Below the pieces are notes generated by a model. That model saw only the letters and a list, made by a program, of their open reading frames with translations. It searched no databases and was not told where the DNA came from. From assembly GCA_019634625.1 (NCBI GenBank), contig JAHCBA010000042.1, positions 1-58,149 on the forward strand: 58,149 nucleotides of DNA, in the 5' to 3' direction. The translations under genes and the position numbers were made by a program. The DNA comes from Verrucomicrobiia bacterium. Its GTDB lineage: Bacteria; Verrucomicrobiota; Verrucomicrobiia; Limisphaerales; CAIMTB01. Positions 33,644 to 41,420 of this stretch are shown piece by piece (position 1 is the first letter of the stretch; each line of letters opens with the position of its first letter).

Positions 33644-33997
33644 TGGTGGAGGCGGCGGGAGTTGAACCCGCGTCCCATGGCCGGTCTGCCGGTCACGACT
33701 ACATGCTTAGTCGGTGGAGAGAATCCGCCACGCGATAGGGCACCGACGCCAATCGCGCCGCGTAGTCCGCATGCAATAGCTTCGGCAGGAGACGCGCGGT
33801 CTCCGTTTCCCGCCTAACCTGCTGCAGCGCCTGACCCGGTAAGCAGGTGTCCCCGGGAGACGTCACGGCCTAATTAGGCCGCGAGAGCCATTTCTTCGTT
33901 GGCAGTCGATTTTTGACCCGATGATTAACGAGGCCAACGGATCGTCCTCGGCATGCCGCATCCGACAGGTCGTCCAGGTCGAAACCGGTACGCCCCC
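33644..33997 (-). ncRNA. ssrA: Transfer-messenger RNA (tmRNA)
   Basis: A 354-nt one-piece tmRNA. The 5' end GGGGGCG pairs with CGCCTCC before the encoded ACCA end, and the T arm (GGGTTCAACTCCC) is intact. The 5' part has the conserved GTACCGGTTTCGACC. The resume codon GCC starts the coding stretch GCC AAC GAA GAA ATG GCT CTC GCG GCC TAA, giving the tag (A)ANEEMALAA after the tRNA-borne alanine. GCTTAC/GTTAGGC-type pseudoknot sequence follows. It rescues stalled ribosomes together with SmpB (30389). The ends are set by the acceptor pairing. Confidence 0.95.
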
Positions 33998-34127
33998 ACG
34001 TCAAAGAACGCCCCGAGTTTCCTCTCGCGCTGGCCGGGGTCAAGGGTGTAATCAAGCTCCAGGACCCCACCTTCCTTTCCGACGTTCGGTGCGTCGTCGG
34101 ACCGGGCGGGGGGACAACGCGTTGGCC

Positions 34128-35288
34128 ATGATGGCCTGGACTGTGCATCCGGGAGCTGTGTTGAGCGGGCTGGCACTTGCCTGCCTGATCGGCTGGGGCG
34201 TGTGGCGGTGGAGTCGTCGGAGCGAGGATCCGCCGGGGGTGCTGATCGTCAAGCTGGTGCTGACGGTTGTCCTCGGGGGGACGGGGATCTGGTGCGGAGT
34301 GAACCTGTTTCCGCTGATCGGGATTCCGTTGGCGGCGGTTTGCGGGATTGTGGTGGGGTTGATCTGGGGTCAGAACATCGGGGCGGCAATCGCCAGGCCG
34401 CTGGCGAGCTTGTACGATGGGGGCGACGAACCGCCGGAGCCGAAGCCCTTCTATGCGATAGCCAGGGCGCACTGGAAGCAACGGCGGTACGGGGAGGCCA
34501 TTCAGACCATCGAGGCCCAACTGGAGCGGTTTCCGGACGATCCCGAAGGGTTGCTCATGCTGGCGGAGATCCGGGCGCGAAGTCTTGAGGACTGGCCCGG
34601 CGCGGAGGAGGCGATCGATCGCCTGGTGGTGCGTGAGGATCTGCCGGTGCCGGTGCGCGCGCGGGCCCTCGAGGCACTGGGAGATTGGCGGCTGGATCAC
34701 GGCCACGACGCCGAGGCCGCGCGGCGGACTTTCCAGCGGACCCTCGATCTTTTTCCGGGTACTCCGGAAGCCGCGGAGGCGGCGCAGCGGCTGGCTCATG
34801 TGGGGACCGACGCATGGCGCCGGTCGCAAGGGCGGGGGCGGGTGATCGCGATGGTGAAGGGCGACGAGCGACTGGGTCTGCGGCCGGAAGGGACGTCTCC
34901 GGGGGCGGTGCAGGAGCCCGATCCGGAGCTGGAGACGGAATCGTTGCGGCAGCAGTTGGTCGAACACCCGATGGACGGCGAGGCGCGGGAGCGACTGGCG
35001 CTTCTGTATGCCGACCGACTGGGCAGGATGGACTGGGCGGTGGCGGAGATGGAAACGCTGCTGTCCCTGCCGAACCAGACGGCGAAGGCGACGGCACGGC
35101 GCCTGCATGGGCTGGCGGATCTGCATGTGCGCCATGATGGAAACGAGGAGGCGGCCCGGGCGGTGTTGGGGCGGATTGTGACGGGGATGCCGGGCACGGC
35201 ACTGGCCATGGCCGCGCAGAGCCGGCTGGATCATCTCCGACTGGAAATCAGGGGTCGGCAGTCCGCCCGGACGCTGGGGCAGGCGTGA
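34128..35288 (+). CDS. Membrane-anchored TPR-repeat protein
   Basis: A 386-residue protein. Two or three hydrophobic spans lie in the first ~85 residues (GAVLSGLALACLIGWGVW; LIVKLVLTVVLGGTGIW; IPLAAVCGIVVGLIWG). The rest is helical with tetratricopeptide-like units (FYAIARAHWKQRRYGEAIQT, LLMLAEIRARSLEDWPGAEE, and ATARRLHGLADLHVRHDGNE). A protein scaffold at the inner membrane is likely. The open frame extends upstream into tmRNA, so the ATG at 34128 (or 34131) is the realistic start. Confidence 0.75.
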   Translation: MMAWTVHPGAVLSGLALACLIGWGVWRWSRRSEDPPGVLIVKLVLTVVLGGTGIWCGVNLFPLIGIPLAAVCGIVVGLIWGQNIGAAIARPLASLYDGGDEPPEPKPFYAIARAHWKQRRYGEAIQTIEAQLERFPDDPEGLLMLAEIRARSLEDWPGAEEAIDRLVVREDLPVPVRARALEALGDWRLDHGHDAEAARRTFQRTLDLFPGTPEAAEAAQRLAHVGTDAWRRSQGRGRVIAMVKGDERLGLRPEGTSPGAVQEPDPELETESLRQQLVEHPMDGEARERLALLYADRLGRMDWAVAEMETLLSLPNQTAKATARRLHGLADLHVRHDGNEEAARAVLGRIVTGMPGTALAMAAQSRLDHLRLEIRGRQSARTLGQA

Positions 35289-35361
35289 TGCCGGGCTGGT
35301 TTGGGGATCGCGGCCGCTTCCAATTTCCCGACGGATACCTAGCCTTGCGGGTGTGGACACG

Positions 35362-36642
35362 ATGACGATCTACCGCCGGGCGCCGAAGCGAATCGGTTTT
35401 GTTTCGACACGCTTTCACGGCACGGACGGGGTCACGTTGGAGGCTCGGAAGTGGGCGCACATCCTGCGGTTGCAGGGGCATTCCTGTTACTGGCTGGCGG
35501 GGATGCTGGACACGCCGGCGGAGGAGAGCCGGCATGCGCCGCTGGCCTTTTTCAATCATCCCGAGGTGATGGCCTTGCAGCGGGAGTTGTTTGGGGTGAC
35601 GCAGCGGGCCCGGCGGGTTACGGACCAGATTCAGTACCTCAAGGAGCGGCTGAAGGACGAATTGTACGGGTTCATCGAGGCGTTCGGGATCGAGGTGCTG
35701 GTGCCGCAGAACATCCTGGCCATTCCGATGCATGTTCCGTTTGGGCTGGCGATGACGGAAGTGATTGCGGAGACGGGCTTGCCGACGATTGCGCACCATC
35801 ACGATTTCGCGTGGGAACGGGAGCGGTTCACGGTGACGGCGATCAACGATTACCTTCAGGCGGCATTTCCGCCGGCGCTGCATGGGATCGAGCATGTGGT
35901 GATCAACTCGATGGCCCAGAAGGAAATGGCCCGGCGGTTCGGGCTGGGGTCCACGGTGATTCCCAACATCCTCGATTTCGAGACGCCACCGCCGGGCATC
36001 GACGACTACAACGCGGATCTGCGGCGGGAGATCGGGCTGGCGGACGACGATTTGTTGATCCTGCAGCCGACCCGGGTGGTGGCGCGGAAGGGGATCGAGC
36101 ATGCGATCGAGCTGGTGCGGCGCCTGGAGGATCCGCGTGCCAAGCTGGTGATTTCGCACCCGGCGGGGGACGAGGGGTCGGCCTACATGCAATTGCTGCG
36201 GGAACGGATCGAGGACGCCCGGGTGGATGTGCGGTTCATTGCCGAGCGGGTGGGGGAGGAGCGGGGCCGGACGGAGGACGGGCGCAAGGTGTACACGCTG
36301 TTCGATGTGTATCCGCATGCGGACCTGGTGACGTACCCGAGCTTGTACGAAGGATTCGGCAATGCGTTCCTCGAGGCGATCTATTTTCGGAAGCCGGTGG
36401 TGGTGAACACCTATGCGGTGTACGCGCGCGACATCGATCCGCTTGGGTTCAAGACCATCGAGATGACGCAGGTGGTGAGCCGCGACGTGGTCGAGGAGAC
36501 GCGCAAGGTGCTGGCAGATCCGGTACTGCGGGCGGACTGGGCGGAGACGAATTTCCAGCTTGGCCTGAAGTACTTCAGCTACGCGACCGGCCGCCGGAAG
36601 CTGGCGGCGCGTCTGGCCAACCTGTTTGGCGAACAGCTTTGA
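35362..36642 (+). CDS. GT4-family glycosyltransferase
   Basis: A 426-residue GT-B glycosyltransferase. The N-terminal half opens with RIGFVSTRFHGTDGVTLEAR (acceptor-domain glycine loop). The C-terminal half has LLILQPTRVVARKGIEHAIE and the E-x7-E motif segment YPSLYEGFGNAFLEAIYFRK, which binds the nucleotide sugar. Its product is unknown; relatives include mannosyl- and glucosyl-transferases for polysaccharides or compatible solutes. GTG at 35353 is an alternative start. It stands before a DUF5069 gene in the same direction. Confidence 0.86.
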   Translation: MTIYRRAPKRIGFVSTRFHGTDGVTLEARKWAHILRLQGHSCYWLAGMLDTPAEESRHAPLAFFNHPEVMALQRELFGVTQRARRVTDQIQYLKERLKDELYGFIEAFGIEVLVPQNILAIPMHVPFGLAMTEVIAETGLPTIAHHHDFAWERERFTVTAINDYLQAAFPPALHGIEHVVINSMAQKEMARRFGLGSTVIPNILDFETPPPGIDDYNADLRREIGLADDDLLILQPTRVVARKGIEHAIELVRRLEDPRAKLVISHPAGDEGSAYMQLLRERIEDARVDVRFIAERVGEERGRTEDGRKVYTLFDVYPHADLVTYPSLYEGFGNAFLEAIYFRKPVVVNTYAVYARDIDPLGFKTIEMTQVVSRDVVEETRKVLADPVLRADWAETNFQLGLKYFSYATGRRKLAARLANLFGEQL

Positions 36643-36720
36643 CCAAAACCATTGACCGTTGGGTTCCGGCCACTAGGCTCGCGCGGTCCCAAGAACAACG
36701 AAGGGCATTTTTTCGATCTC

Positions 36721-37167
36721 ATGAGCACAAAACTGGTACCTCTGATCAGCTCCGGCGTGGCCGGCCCACTCGGTCTCCTCCACCTCCCACGTCTCTGGCA
36801 GAAGGGTCTGCTGGGCGGGCTGGGGAAGCTGGCCGACGGCTACACCGACATCGGGCCCGGGTATGACCACATGGTCCTCGGGGCGATCGGCGTGGACGCC
36901 GCCCAGGCCAAGGCATTCCTTCGCGACAAGAAGCCGACCTACGCCCAGTTCGAGGCCTGGGTGAAGGCGTATCCCGGTGTGAAACTGGACAAGGCGACGA
37001 TCTACAAGAGCAACGCCGCAGTCCTCGGCTACATCCACGATGATGCCACCCGCGCCGGCATCCTGGGTGCCGCCGGATTGCCCGATGACGGCTCGGTGAA
37101 TCCCGGGGCGGTGGACCTGAACAACCTCGACGACTGGAGCGAGTTCCATAAGTCGGTGGTGTCCTGA
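36721..37167 (+). CDS. DUF5069 family protein
   Basis: A 148-residue soluble protein. LGLLHLPRLWQKGLLGGLGK and the later FLRDKKPTYAQFEAWVKAYP pattern fit DUF5069, a small family of unknown function seen in Verrucomicrobiota and Planctomycetota. The start at 36721 gives the usual N-terminus. A strong terminator follows at 37199. Confidence 0.72.
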   Translation: MSTKLVPLISSGVAGPLGLLHLPRLWQKGLLGGLGKLADGYTDIGPGYDHMVLGAIGVDAAQAKAFLRDKKPTYAQFEAWVKAYPGVKLDKATIYKSNAAVLGYIHDDATRAGILGAAGLPDDGSVNPGAVDLNNLDDWSEFHKSVVS

Positions 37168-37198
37168 CCGCGTCGGAAGTTCGATCGTTCGATGGTAC

Positions 37199-37238
37199 GG
37201 CCGGTGCCCGGTTTGGCGGGCACCGGCCTCTTTATTTT
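37199..37238 (+). terminator. Rho-independent terminator after the DUF5069 gene
   Basis: GGCCGGTGCCCG and CGGGCACCGGCC form a perfect 12-bp stem with a 5-6 base loop (GTTTGG), followed by TCTTTATTTT. It lies 32 bases after the stop of the DUF5069 gene. Confidence 0.92.
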
Positions 37239-37367
37239 GGGAGCAGGGGTAGGGGAGCGGCTGCGACGCAATCGAGCTGGGTGGGGTGGAACCTAAACCC
37301 TCGTGGGAACGGGCGTATTTCCATGGTGTCGGGGATGCGATCGGTCGAGGGAAACGACGAGGGGACC

Positions 37368-37474
37368 GTCGGGGTCGGGGTCGATATCGGAATCGAACCG
37401 GAACGATCATCGGGGATGGGCGAGGTGTTTTGGCTCCTGTCGATACCGATTCCGATAGCGACCCCGACCCCGAT
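37368..37474. repeat. Imperfect inverted repeat with GGGGTCGGGGTCG arms
   Basis: Left arm 37368-37395 and right arm 37447-37474 are complementary at about 26 of 28 positions (GTCGGGGTCGGGGTCGATAT versus ATAGCGACCCCGACCCCGAT at the outer ends), with about 50 bases between. There is no gene in the 37239-37792 interval. The arms resemble a GTCGGGGTCG-type intergenic repeat known from several GC-rich bacteria; the function is unknown. Confidence 0.65.
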
Positions 37475-37539
37475 CCCCGTGCGCCTTCCGACAACTCGCA
37501 GATACGCCCCATGGGAACCGCCTGCTGACCCTATTGTTA

Positions 37540-37750
37540 GTCAACAAAAAGAACCTGCCAACATATAGCGGTCAACAATAGATAGTGAACCTGACGATAT
37601 ATCTGTGGCGCCAGACGATATATCTGTGGCGCCACCAGCAGATCTTGTTGCCGGTCAAAACAGTCAACAAAGCTGAACCTGACGATATATACGTGGGAAC
37701 GGCCGGATCTCCGTTGCGGAGTCAACAACAGCGAACCTGACGATATATCA
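37540..37750 (+). repeat. Cluster of GTCAACAA...GAACCTGACGATATAT direct repeats
   Basis: Four units start at 37540, 37571, 37663 and 37721. Each has GTCAACAA, a 3-8 base spacer, then GAACCTG and ACGATATAT (the first is diverged to CCAACATATA). Between units 2 and 3 the block GACGATATATCTGTGGCGCC is also doubled in tandem. The stretch is AT-rich in a GC-rich genome. Spacing is irregular (31, 92 and 58 bases), which argues against CRISPR. It ends 43 bases before the HTH-hydrolase gene, so operator sites for that HTH protein, a replication-type iteron set, or an expanded mobile repeat are all possible. Confidence 0.8.
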
Positions 37751-37792
37751 GGGGCGTGACGGTGTGGCGGGTTCGGGCGTAGGGTTTGGCGC

Positions 37793-38644
37793 ATGAGGTT
37801 GGAAGACCACGTCGGGGACATCGTGCGGAAGGCGCGGCGGATGGGGGGTATTGAGGTTGGCGACGCGGCGGCGGCGGGCGGCATCGGGGTGTCGGAGTTG
37901 GAGGGGTTCGAGGAGGGCGGGGTGGCGCCGGCGGGACTCGATTGGGAGGGGCTGGCCCGGTGTCTTGGGCTGCACGCCGGCAAGCTGCGGCGCATTGCCG
38001 GGGGTTGGGAGCCGGCCCCGGTGGATGGAGCGGCCTACCCGGGATTGCTGGCGATCACCACCCACGGGCGGGGGATGGCGGTCCATTGCTACCTGGTATG
38101 GGATCCCGGGACGCGGGAGGCGGCGTTGTTCGACACCGGCTTCGATGCGGAACCGGTCTTCGAGGCCATTGCGCGGCACCAGTTGAAGCTGACGCTGCTC
38201 TGCATCACCCACACACACGGGGACCATGTGGCGGCGCTCGATCCGATCCGGGCCCGCTTCCCTGAATTGCGACTGCGGGCGAGCGGGACCTCGATTCCGG
38301 CGGCGCATCGAAACCGGCCGGGCGAGGTGCTGGCGGTGGGTGGGCGAACGGTGGAAGCTCGTGCCACTCCGGGACACGCCGACGACGGCACGACCTATTG
38401 GATTGCGGATCGGGCGGGCGGCGTGCCGGTCCTGGCGGTGGTGGGCGACGCCCTCTTTGCAGGGTCTCTTGGGGGCGCGCCGGACAAGGGAGATCTGGCG
38501 AGGGGCAAGGTGCGGGATGAAGTCCTGTCATTGCCCGGGACGGTGCTGCTGTGTCCTGGACATGGTCCGATGACGACGGTGGGGGAGCAGCGTGCGGTCA
38601 ATCCGTTCTTCGATTTCGGGGACGAGGACCGCACTTCGGTTTAA
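37793..38644 (+). CDS. Metallo-beta-lactamase-fold hydrolase with an N-terminal XRE-like HTH
   Basis: A 283-residue protein. Residues ~75-283 form an MBL-fold hydrolase with HTHGDH (H140, H142, D144, H145), H195, D219 and H257 as metal ligands: a complete two-metal site. Residues ~6-70 (DIVRKARRMGGIEVGDAAAA, GIGVSELEGFEEGG, LARCLGLHAGKL) read like a Cro/C1-type helix-turn-helix. The substrate is unknown; the glyoxalase II/lactonase group is closest. A fusion of DNA binding and hydrolase is unusual and the protein might regulate its own gene through the repeats just upstream. Its stop TAA is also the MITE target duplication. Confidence 0.78.
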   Translation: MRLEDHVGDIVRKARRMGGIEVGDAAAAGGIGVSELEGFEEGGVAPAGLDWEGLARCLGLHAGKLRRIAGGWEPAPVDGAAYPGLLAITTHGRGMAVHCYLVWDPGTREAALFDTGFDAEPVFEAIARHQLKLTLLCITHTHGDHVAALDPIRARFPELRLRASGTSIPAAHRNRPGEVLAVGGRTVEARATPGHADDGTTYWIADRAGGVPVLAVVGDALFAGSLGGAPDKGDLARGKVRDEVLSLPGTVLLCPGHGPMTTVGEQRAVNPFFDFGDEDRTSV

Positions 38645-38921
38645 GAGCCTGTCTGAAAACTGGAAGGGGCCCTGTTGTCGCGGAAAAGGCCGGATGGCGA
38701 GGCGCGAGGAGGGAGCCTACCCGCCAGCGGTCTGTGACCGAGGAGCCACGAAGCCAGCCGGCCTTTTCCGCGACAACCCTTTGGGCGACGGTCCTTTCGG
38801 CCTGGGCCTGCGTTGGCTCGACCGTTACAGCCCGCTGCGGGGATGCGCCGGCCTCGCCGTCCCGCGGCTGCGGGACCAAAACCCCTCGTCGCAGGGCCCC
38901 TTCCAGTTTTCAGACAGGCTC
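38645..38921. mobile_element. 277-bp MITE with TAA duplication and a nested palindrome
   Basis: The outer ends GAGCCTGTCTGAAAACTGG are inverted repeats identical to those of the 49-bp copy at 28854. TAA flanks both sides (38642-38644 and 38922-38924), a TNA-type 3-bp duplication. Inside, TTGTCGCGGAAAAGGCCGG and its complement form a second inverted repeat about 110 bases apart, so a second element may have entered the first. No transposase frame is present. The left TAA is the stop codon of the HTH-hydrolase gene. Confidence 0.85.
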
Positions 38922-39008
38922 TAAGAAGAAGGGCGGAACCGGGAAGGGTTCCGCCCATCGTGGAAGGATTGGGGATTGGGCCCGGGAGCCGGGTTGGGTC
39001 CTGCTCGA

Positions 39009-39353
39009 TCAGCTCTTCTTGTCGTCGAGTTCGATCTTGGAGACGACCATCAGGTGCTTGTCGCCCTCCTTCTTGATCTTGCCCTTGGCGACGACCTTCT
39101 TGATGCCGGTGCAGATGTTGCGGTGGAAGGCGTTGCTGACGTCGTTCTTCTCGAGGATGTAGATGATCTCCTTGCCGTCCTTCTCCTTCACGCGGATGGC
39201 GTTCTGGCAGGAGTCGGCCTTCTTGAGTTCGCACTTCAGGCACATGCCTTCGCCCTTGATCTCCTTTTCGTCCTTCGGGGCCTCGTCGGCGCGGACGGTC
39301 AGGGACAGGGCAAGGGCGGCGACGCACGCAAACAGTGTGGCAAACGGTTTCAT
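39009..39353 (-). CDS. Small secreted Cys-containing protein (DUF6370-like)
   Basis: A 114-residue exported protein: signal peptide MKPFATLFACVAALALSLTV (cut near ADE), then a basic domain with CLKCELKKADSCQ and a fourth Cys in ICTGIKK. Four Cys at C-x2-C-x7-C plus one could bind metal or form disulfides. The pattern (CxxC, then SCQNAI, then Y-x-L, then HRNIC, then V-x-G-x-I) fits DUF6370-like proteins of Planctomycetota and Verrucomicrobiota. Function unknown. Confidence 0.7.
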   Translation of the reverse strand: MKPFATLFACVAALALSLTVRADEAPKDEKEIKGEGMCLKCELKKADSCQNAIRVKEKDGKEIIYILEKNDVSNAFHRNICTGIKKVVAKGKIKKEGDKHLMVVSKIELDDKKS

Positions 39354-39525
39354 GGGATGACGGGAATAGGGTTGAAGTTTGACGGACGTGGGAGGTTAGC
39401 GGCCGGGCCGAGGAATTCAATCCGCTTCTGTCTCGAATTCCGACGGCGACTGGGACCCCTTTCGCTGCGGGTCTCTCGGGATCGGCTGGCCAGATGCCGG
39501 GGAGGCGGGTCAGGGTGCCTGGGAC

Positions 39526-40293
39526 ATGACGACAGGGCGCGACGAACAGGACGGATGGGACCGACGGCGATTTGTCCGCACGGTCGTACTGGGAAGTGTG
39601 GCGTCGGCGGTGGCGGGGAGCGGTTGGGGCGGGACGGCGGTGGCGTCGGTGAGGCAGTCGGGGACGGGGGAGCCGGCCCGTTTGCGGTTACGATTGGCGG
39701 ACTTTGCGCCGTTGAATGCGGACTTCGGTTCGGTGCGGATCGGGTTCACGCCGCAGGTGCAGGTGCAACGTCCGAGCGGGCCGATCCCGCCCATTCTGGT
39801 GAGCCACGATGCGGGGACGTACCGGGCGGTGAGTGCGGTGTGCACCCACGAGGGGTGCATCCTTCCGGCGTTTTCGGTGGCGAAGGTCTCGATTTGTCCG
39901 TGTCATCAGTCGCGGTTCGCCCCGGATGGGCGGAGGCTGGCGGGGGTGGCGTCGTTTCCACTGGAGACGTACGAGGTGACGACGGACGGGGCGGGGGGCC
40001 TGGAGATCGCGTTGCCGGATTTCCCGCCTGTCGAGGTGACGGTAAACCGGGTGTTGCCGACAAGCGGGGGTCGGGTGGAGATCGAGTTTCTGGCGTTGCG
40101 AGGGATCGAGTATGAGGTGGCGGGTCGGGAGACGCCCGAGGGTCCATGGGAAGCGAGGGCGTTTGCCGTCACCGAGGACGGTGCGGCGGACCGGATGACA
40201 GTGATGGGGAACGGCGTGCGGCTGCGGGTGTACGTGGAGCGGGATCGTCCGCACCTGTTCCTGGCGGCGGCGGCGCGGGCGCGGACCGTTTGA
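39526..40293 (+). CDS. Tat-exported Rieske [2Fe-2S] protein
   Basis: A 255-residue protein. A twin-arginine signal (DRRRFVRTVVLGSVASAVAG) is followed by a Rieske domain with both cluster boxes: CTHEGC (C106, H108) and CPCHQSRF (C124, H127). After residue ~165 comes an extra ~85-residue beta domain (VEITVNRVLPTSGG-like start, EYEVAGRETPEGPWEARAF) of a type seen at the ends of exported verrucomicrobial proteins. It carries out electron transfer in the periplasm. No cytochrome b gene is beside it, so it is not clearly a bc1 subunit. Confidence 0.88.
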   Translation: MTTGRDEQDGWDRRRFVRTVVLGSVASAVAGSGWGGTAVASVRQSGTGEPARLRLRLADFAPLNADFGSVRIGFTPQVQVQRPSGPIPPILVSHDAGTYRAVSAVCTHEGCILPAFSVAKVSICPCHQSRFAPDGRRLAGVASFPLETYEVTTDGAGGLEIALPDFPPVEVTVNRVLPTSGGRVEIEFLALRGIEYEVAGRETPEGPWEARAFAVTEDGAADRMTVMGNGVRLRVYVERDRPHLFLAAAARARTV

Positions 40294-40299
40294 GGGGCG

Positions 40300-41106
40300 T
40301 CAGCCGGCCTCGATGCAGGCGTAGGCGTTGTGATTGTGGATGCTCTCCTGGTTTTCCGCCTCGACGCGGTACCAGGTGACCTGGGGATGGGCGCGGAGTT
40401 TGAGGGCGACGTTGCGGACGAGGTCCTCGACGAAGACCGGGTTGTCGTAGGCGCGTTCGGTGACGGCTTTTTCGTCGGGCCGTTTCAGGAGGGAATAGAG
40501 TTCGCTGCTGCCGCAGCTTTCGATGAGGGCGATGAGGTCCTCGATCCAGACGACGCCATTGGAGCGGATGCTGACGGTGACTTCGCCGCGCTGGTTGTGG
40601 GCGCCGTGGCGGCTGATGGCCTTGGAGCAGGGGCAGAGGGTGGTGAGGGCGACGATCACGGTGAGGACGAAGTCGATTTCCGGGCCGTCGGCGGTGGCTT
40701 CGAAGCGGGCGGTGTAGTCCATGACGCCGGCCTGGCGTGAGACCGGGGCGTTTTTGGTGAGGAAGAAGGGGAACTCCATGTCGAGGTGCGCGGAGCGGGC
40801 ATGGAGGCGGGTCTGCATGGCGCGGAGGATGTCGGGGATGTTCTCGACGTGCATGACGCGGCCATGGGCATTGAGGACCTCGATGAAGCGGCTCATGTGG
40901 GTGCCCTTGAAGTGCTCCGGCAGGTCGACGTACAGGCCGAGGGTGGCGACGGTGTTCTGGACCTCGTGGGCTTTGTCGCGGACCTGGATGGGGAACCGGA
41001 GTCGGCGGACACCGACTTTGTCGATGGGAAGATTGCGAAAGTCCTGCTCGGACTGTTTGTCGTGCAGGGGGGTGGGGGTGCGGGCGGGATCGGGACGGCT
41101 GGACAT
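40300..41106 (-). CDS. folE2: GTP cyclohydrolase IB (FolE2)
   Basis: A 268-residue enzyme of the FolE2 (COG1469) family. It converts GTP to dihydroneopterin triphosphate for folate, and also feeds queuosine synthesis. The metal-binding LCPCSKAIS and the GAHNQRGEVTVSI segment, in which Glu replaces the second zinc His of FolE, are clear. PIDKVGVRRLRFPI and ENIPDILRAM are further family blocks. FolE2 works with several metals and often serves when zinc is scarce. It is convergent with the Rieske gene (6 bases apart). Confidence 0.95.
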   Translation of the reverse strand: MSSRPDPARTPTPLHDKQSEQDFRNLPIDKVGVRRLRFPIQVRDKAHEVQNTVATLGLYVDLPEHFKGTHMSRFIEVLNAHGRVMHVENIPDILRAMQTRLHARSAHLDMEFPFFLTKNAPVSRQAGVMDYTARFEATADGPEIDFVLTVIVALTTLCPCSKAISRHGAHNQRGEVTVSIRSNGVVWIEDLIALIESCGSSELYSLLKRPDEKAVTERAYDNPVFVEDLVRNVALKLRAHPQVTWYRVEAENQESIHNHNAYACIEAG

Positions 41107-41198
41107 GAGTCAGGGGATGGGCTGGCAACGAGGAAGCCCGCGGGTCATCCAAATCGATCGGGGACGGGAGGGCAAATCTCTTCCCGGCCCGTTTCGCG

Positions 41199-41359
41199 GT
41201 GCATCCCGGCGTTGTGGTGAGAGGTGTGAAGTCCGCCAAGCGGCATTTCGGAGGGCCGAGTTCCACGAGGCCGCAGTGGGGGGGGGTGCAATGGATTGAG
41301 GGCTCGCGGAGCTCGTCCCTCCGATTGGCTGCCTCCTCACCCACAATTCCGGGATGCAC
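41199..41359 (-). repeat. ~160-bp dispersed inverted-end repeat, copy B
   Basis: It starts GTGCATCCCGGCGTTGTG and ends CAATTCCGGGATGCAC, with the inner blocks (CTCGCGGAGCTCGTCCCTCC, TTCCACGAGGCCGCA) of copies A, C and D. It fills most of the 314-base gap between folE2 and the endonuclease-fold gene. Same orientation as copy A. Confidence 0.8.
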
Positions 41360-41420
41360 CGGATCGGGGTGGAGGGCGGGCTGGCCAAGTGCGGGAGGGG
41401 GTGGGTAGGTTGAAGGGGCC

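Noticed and set aside
33921-34127. Upstream extension of the TPR protein to 33921
   Set aside because: The extension runs through the 5' part of tmRNA and gives no protein-like sequence.
37540-37750. Possible CRISPR array in the GTCAACAA/GATATAT repeat cluster
   Set aside because: Unit spacing is irregular (31, 92 and 58 bases), the unit has variable inner spacers, and no cas genes are near.
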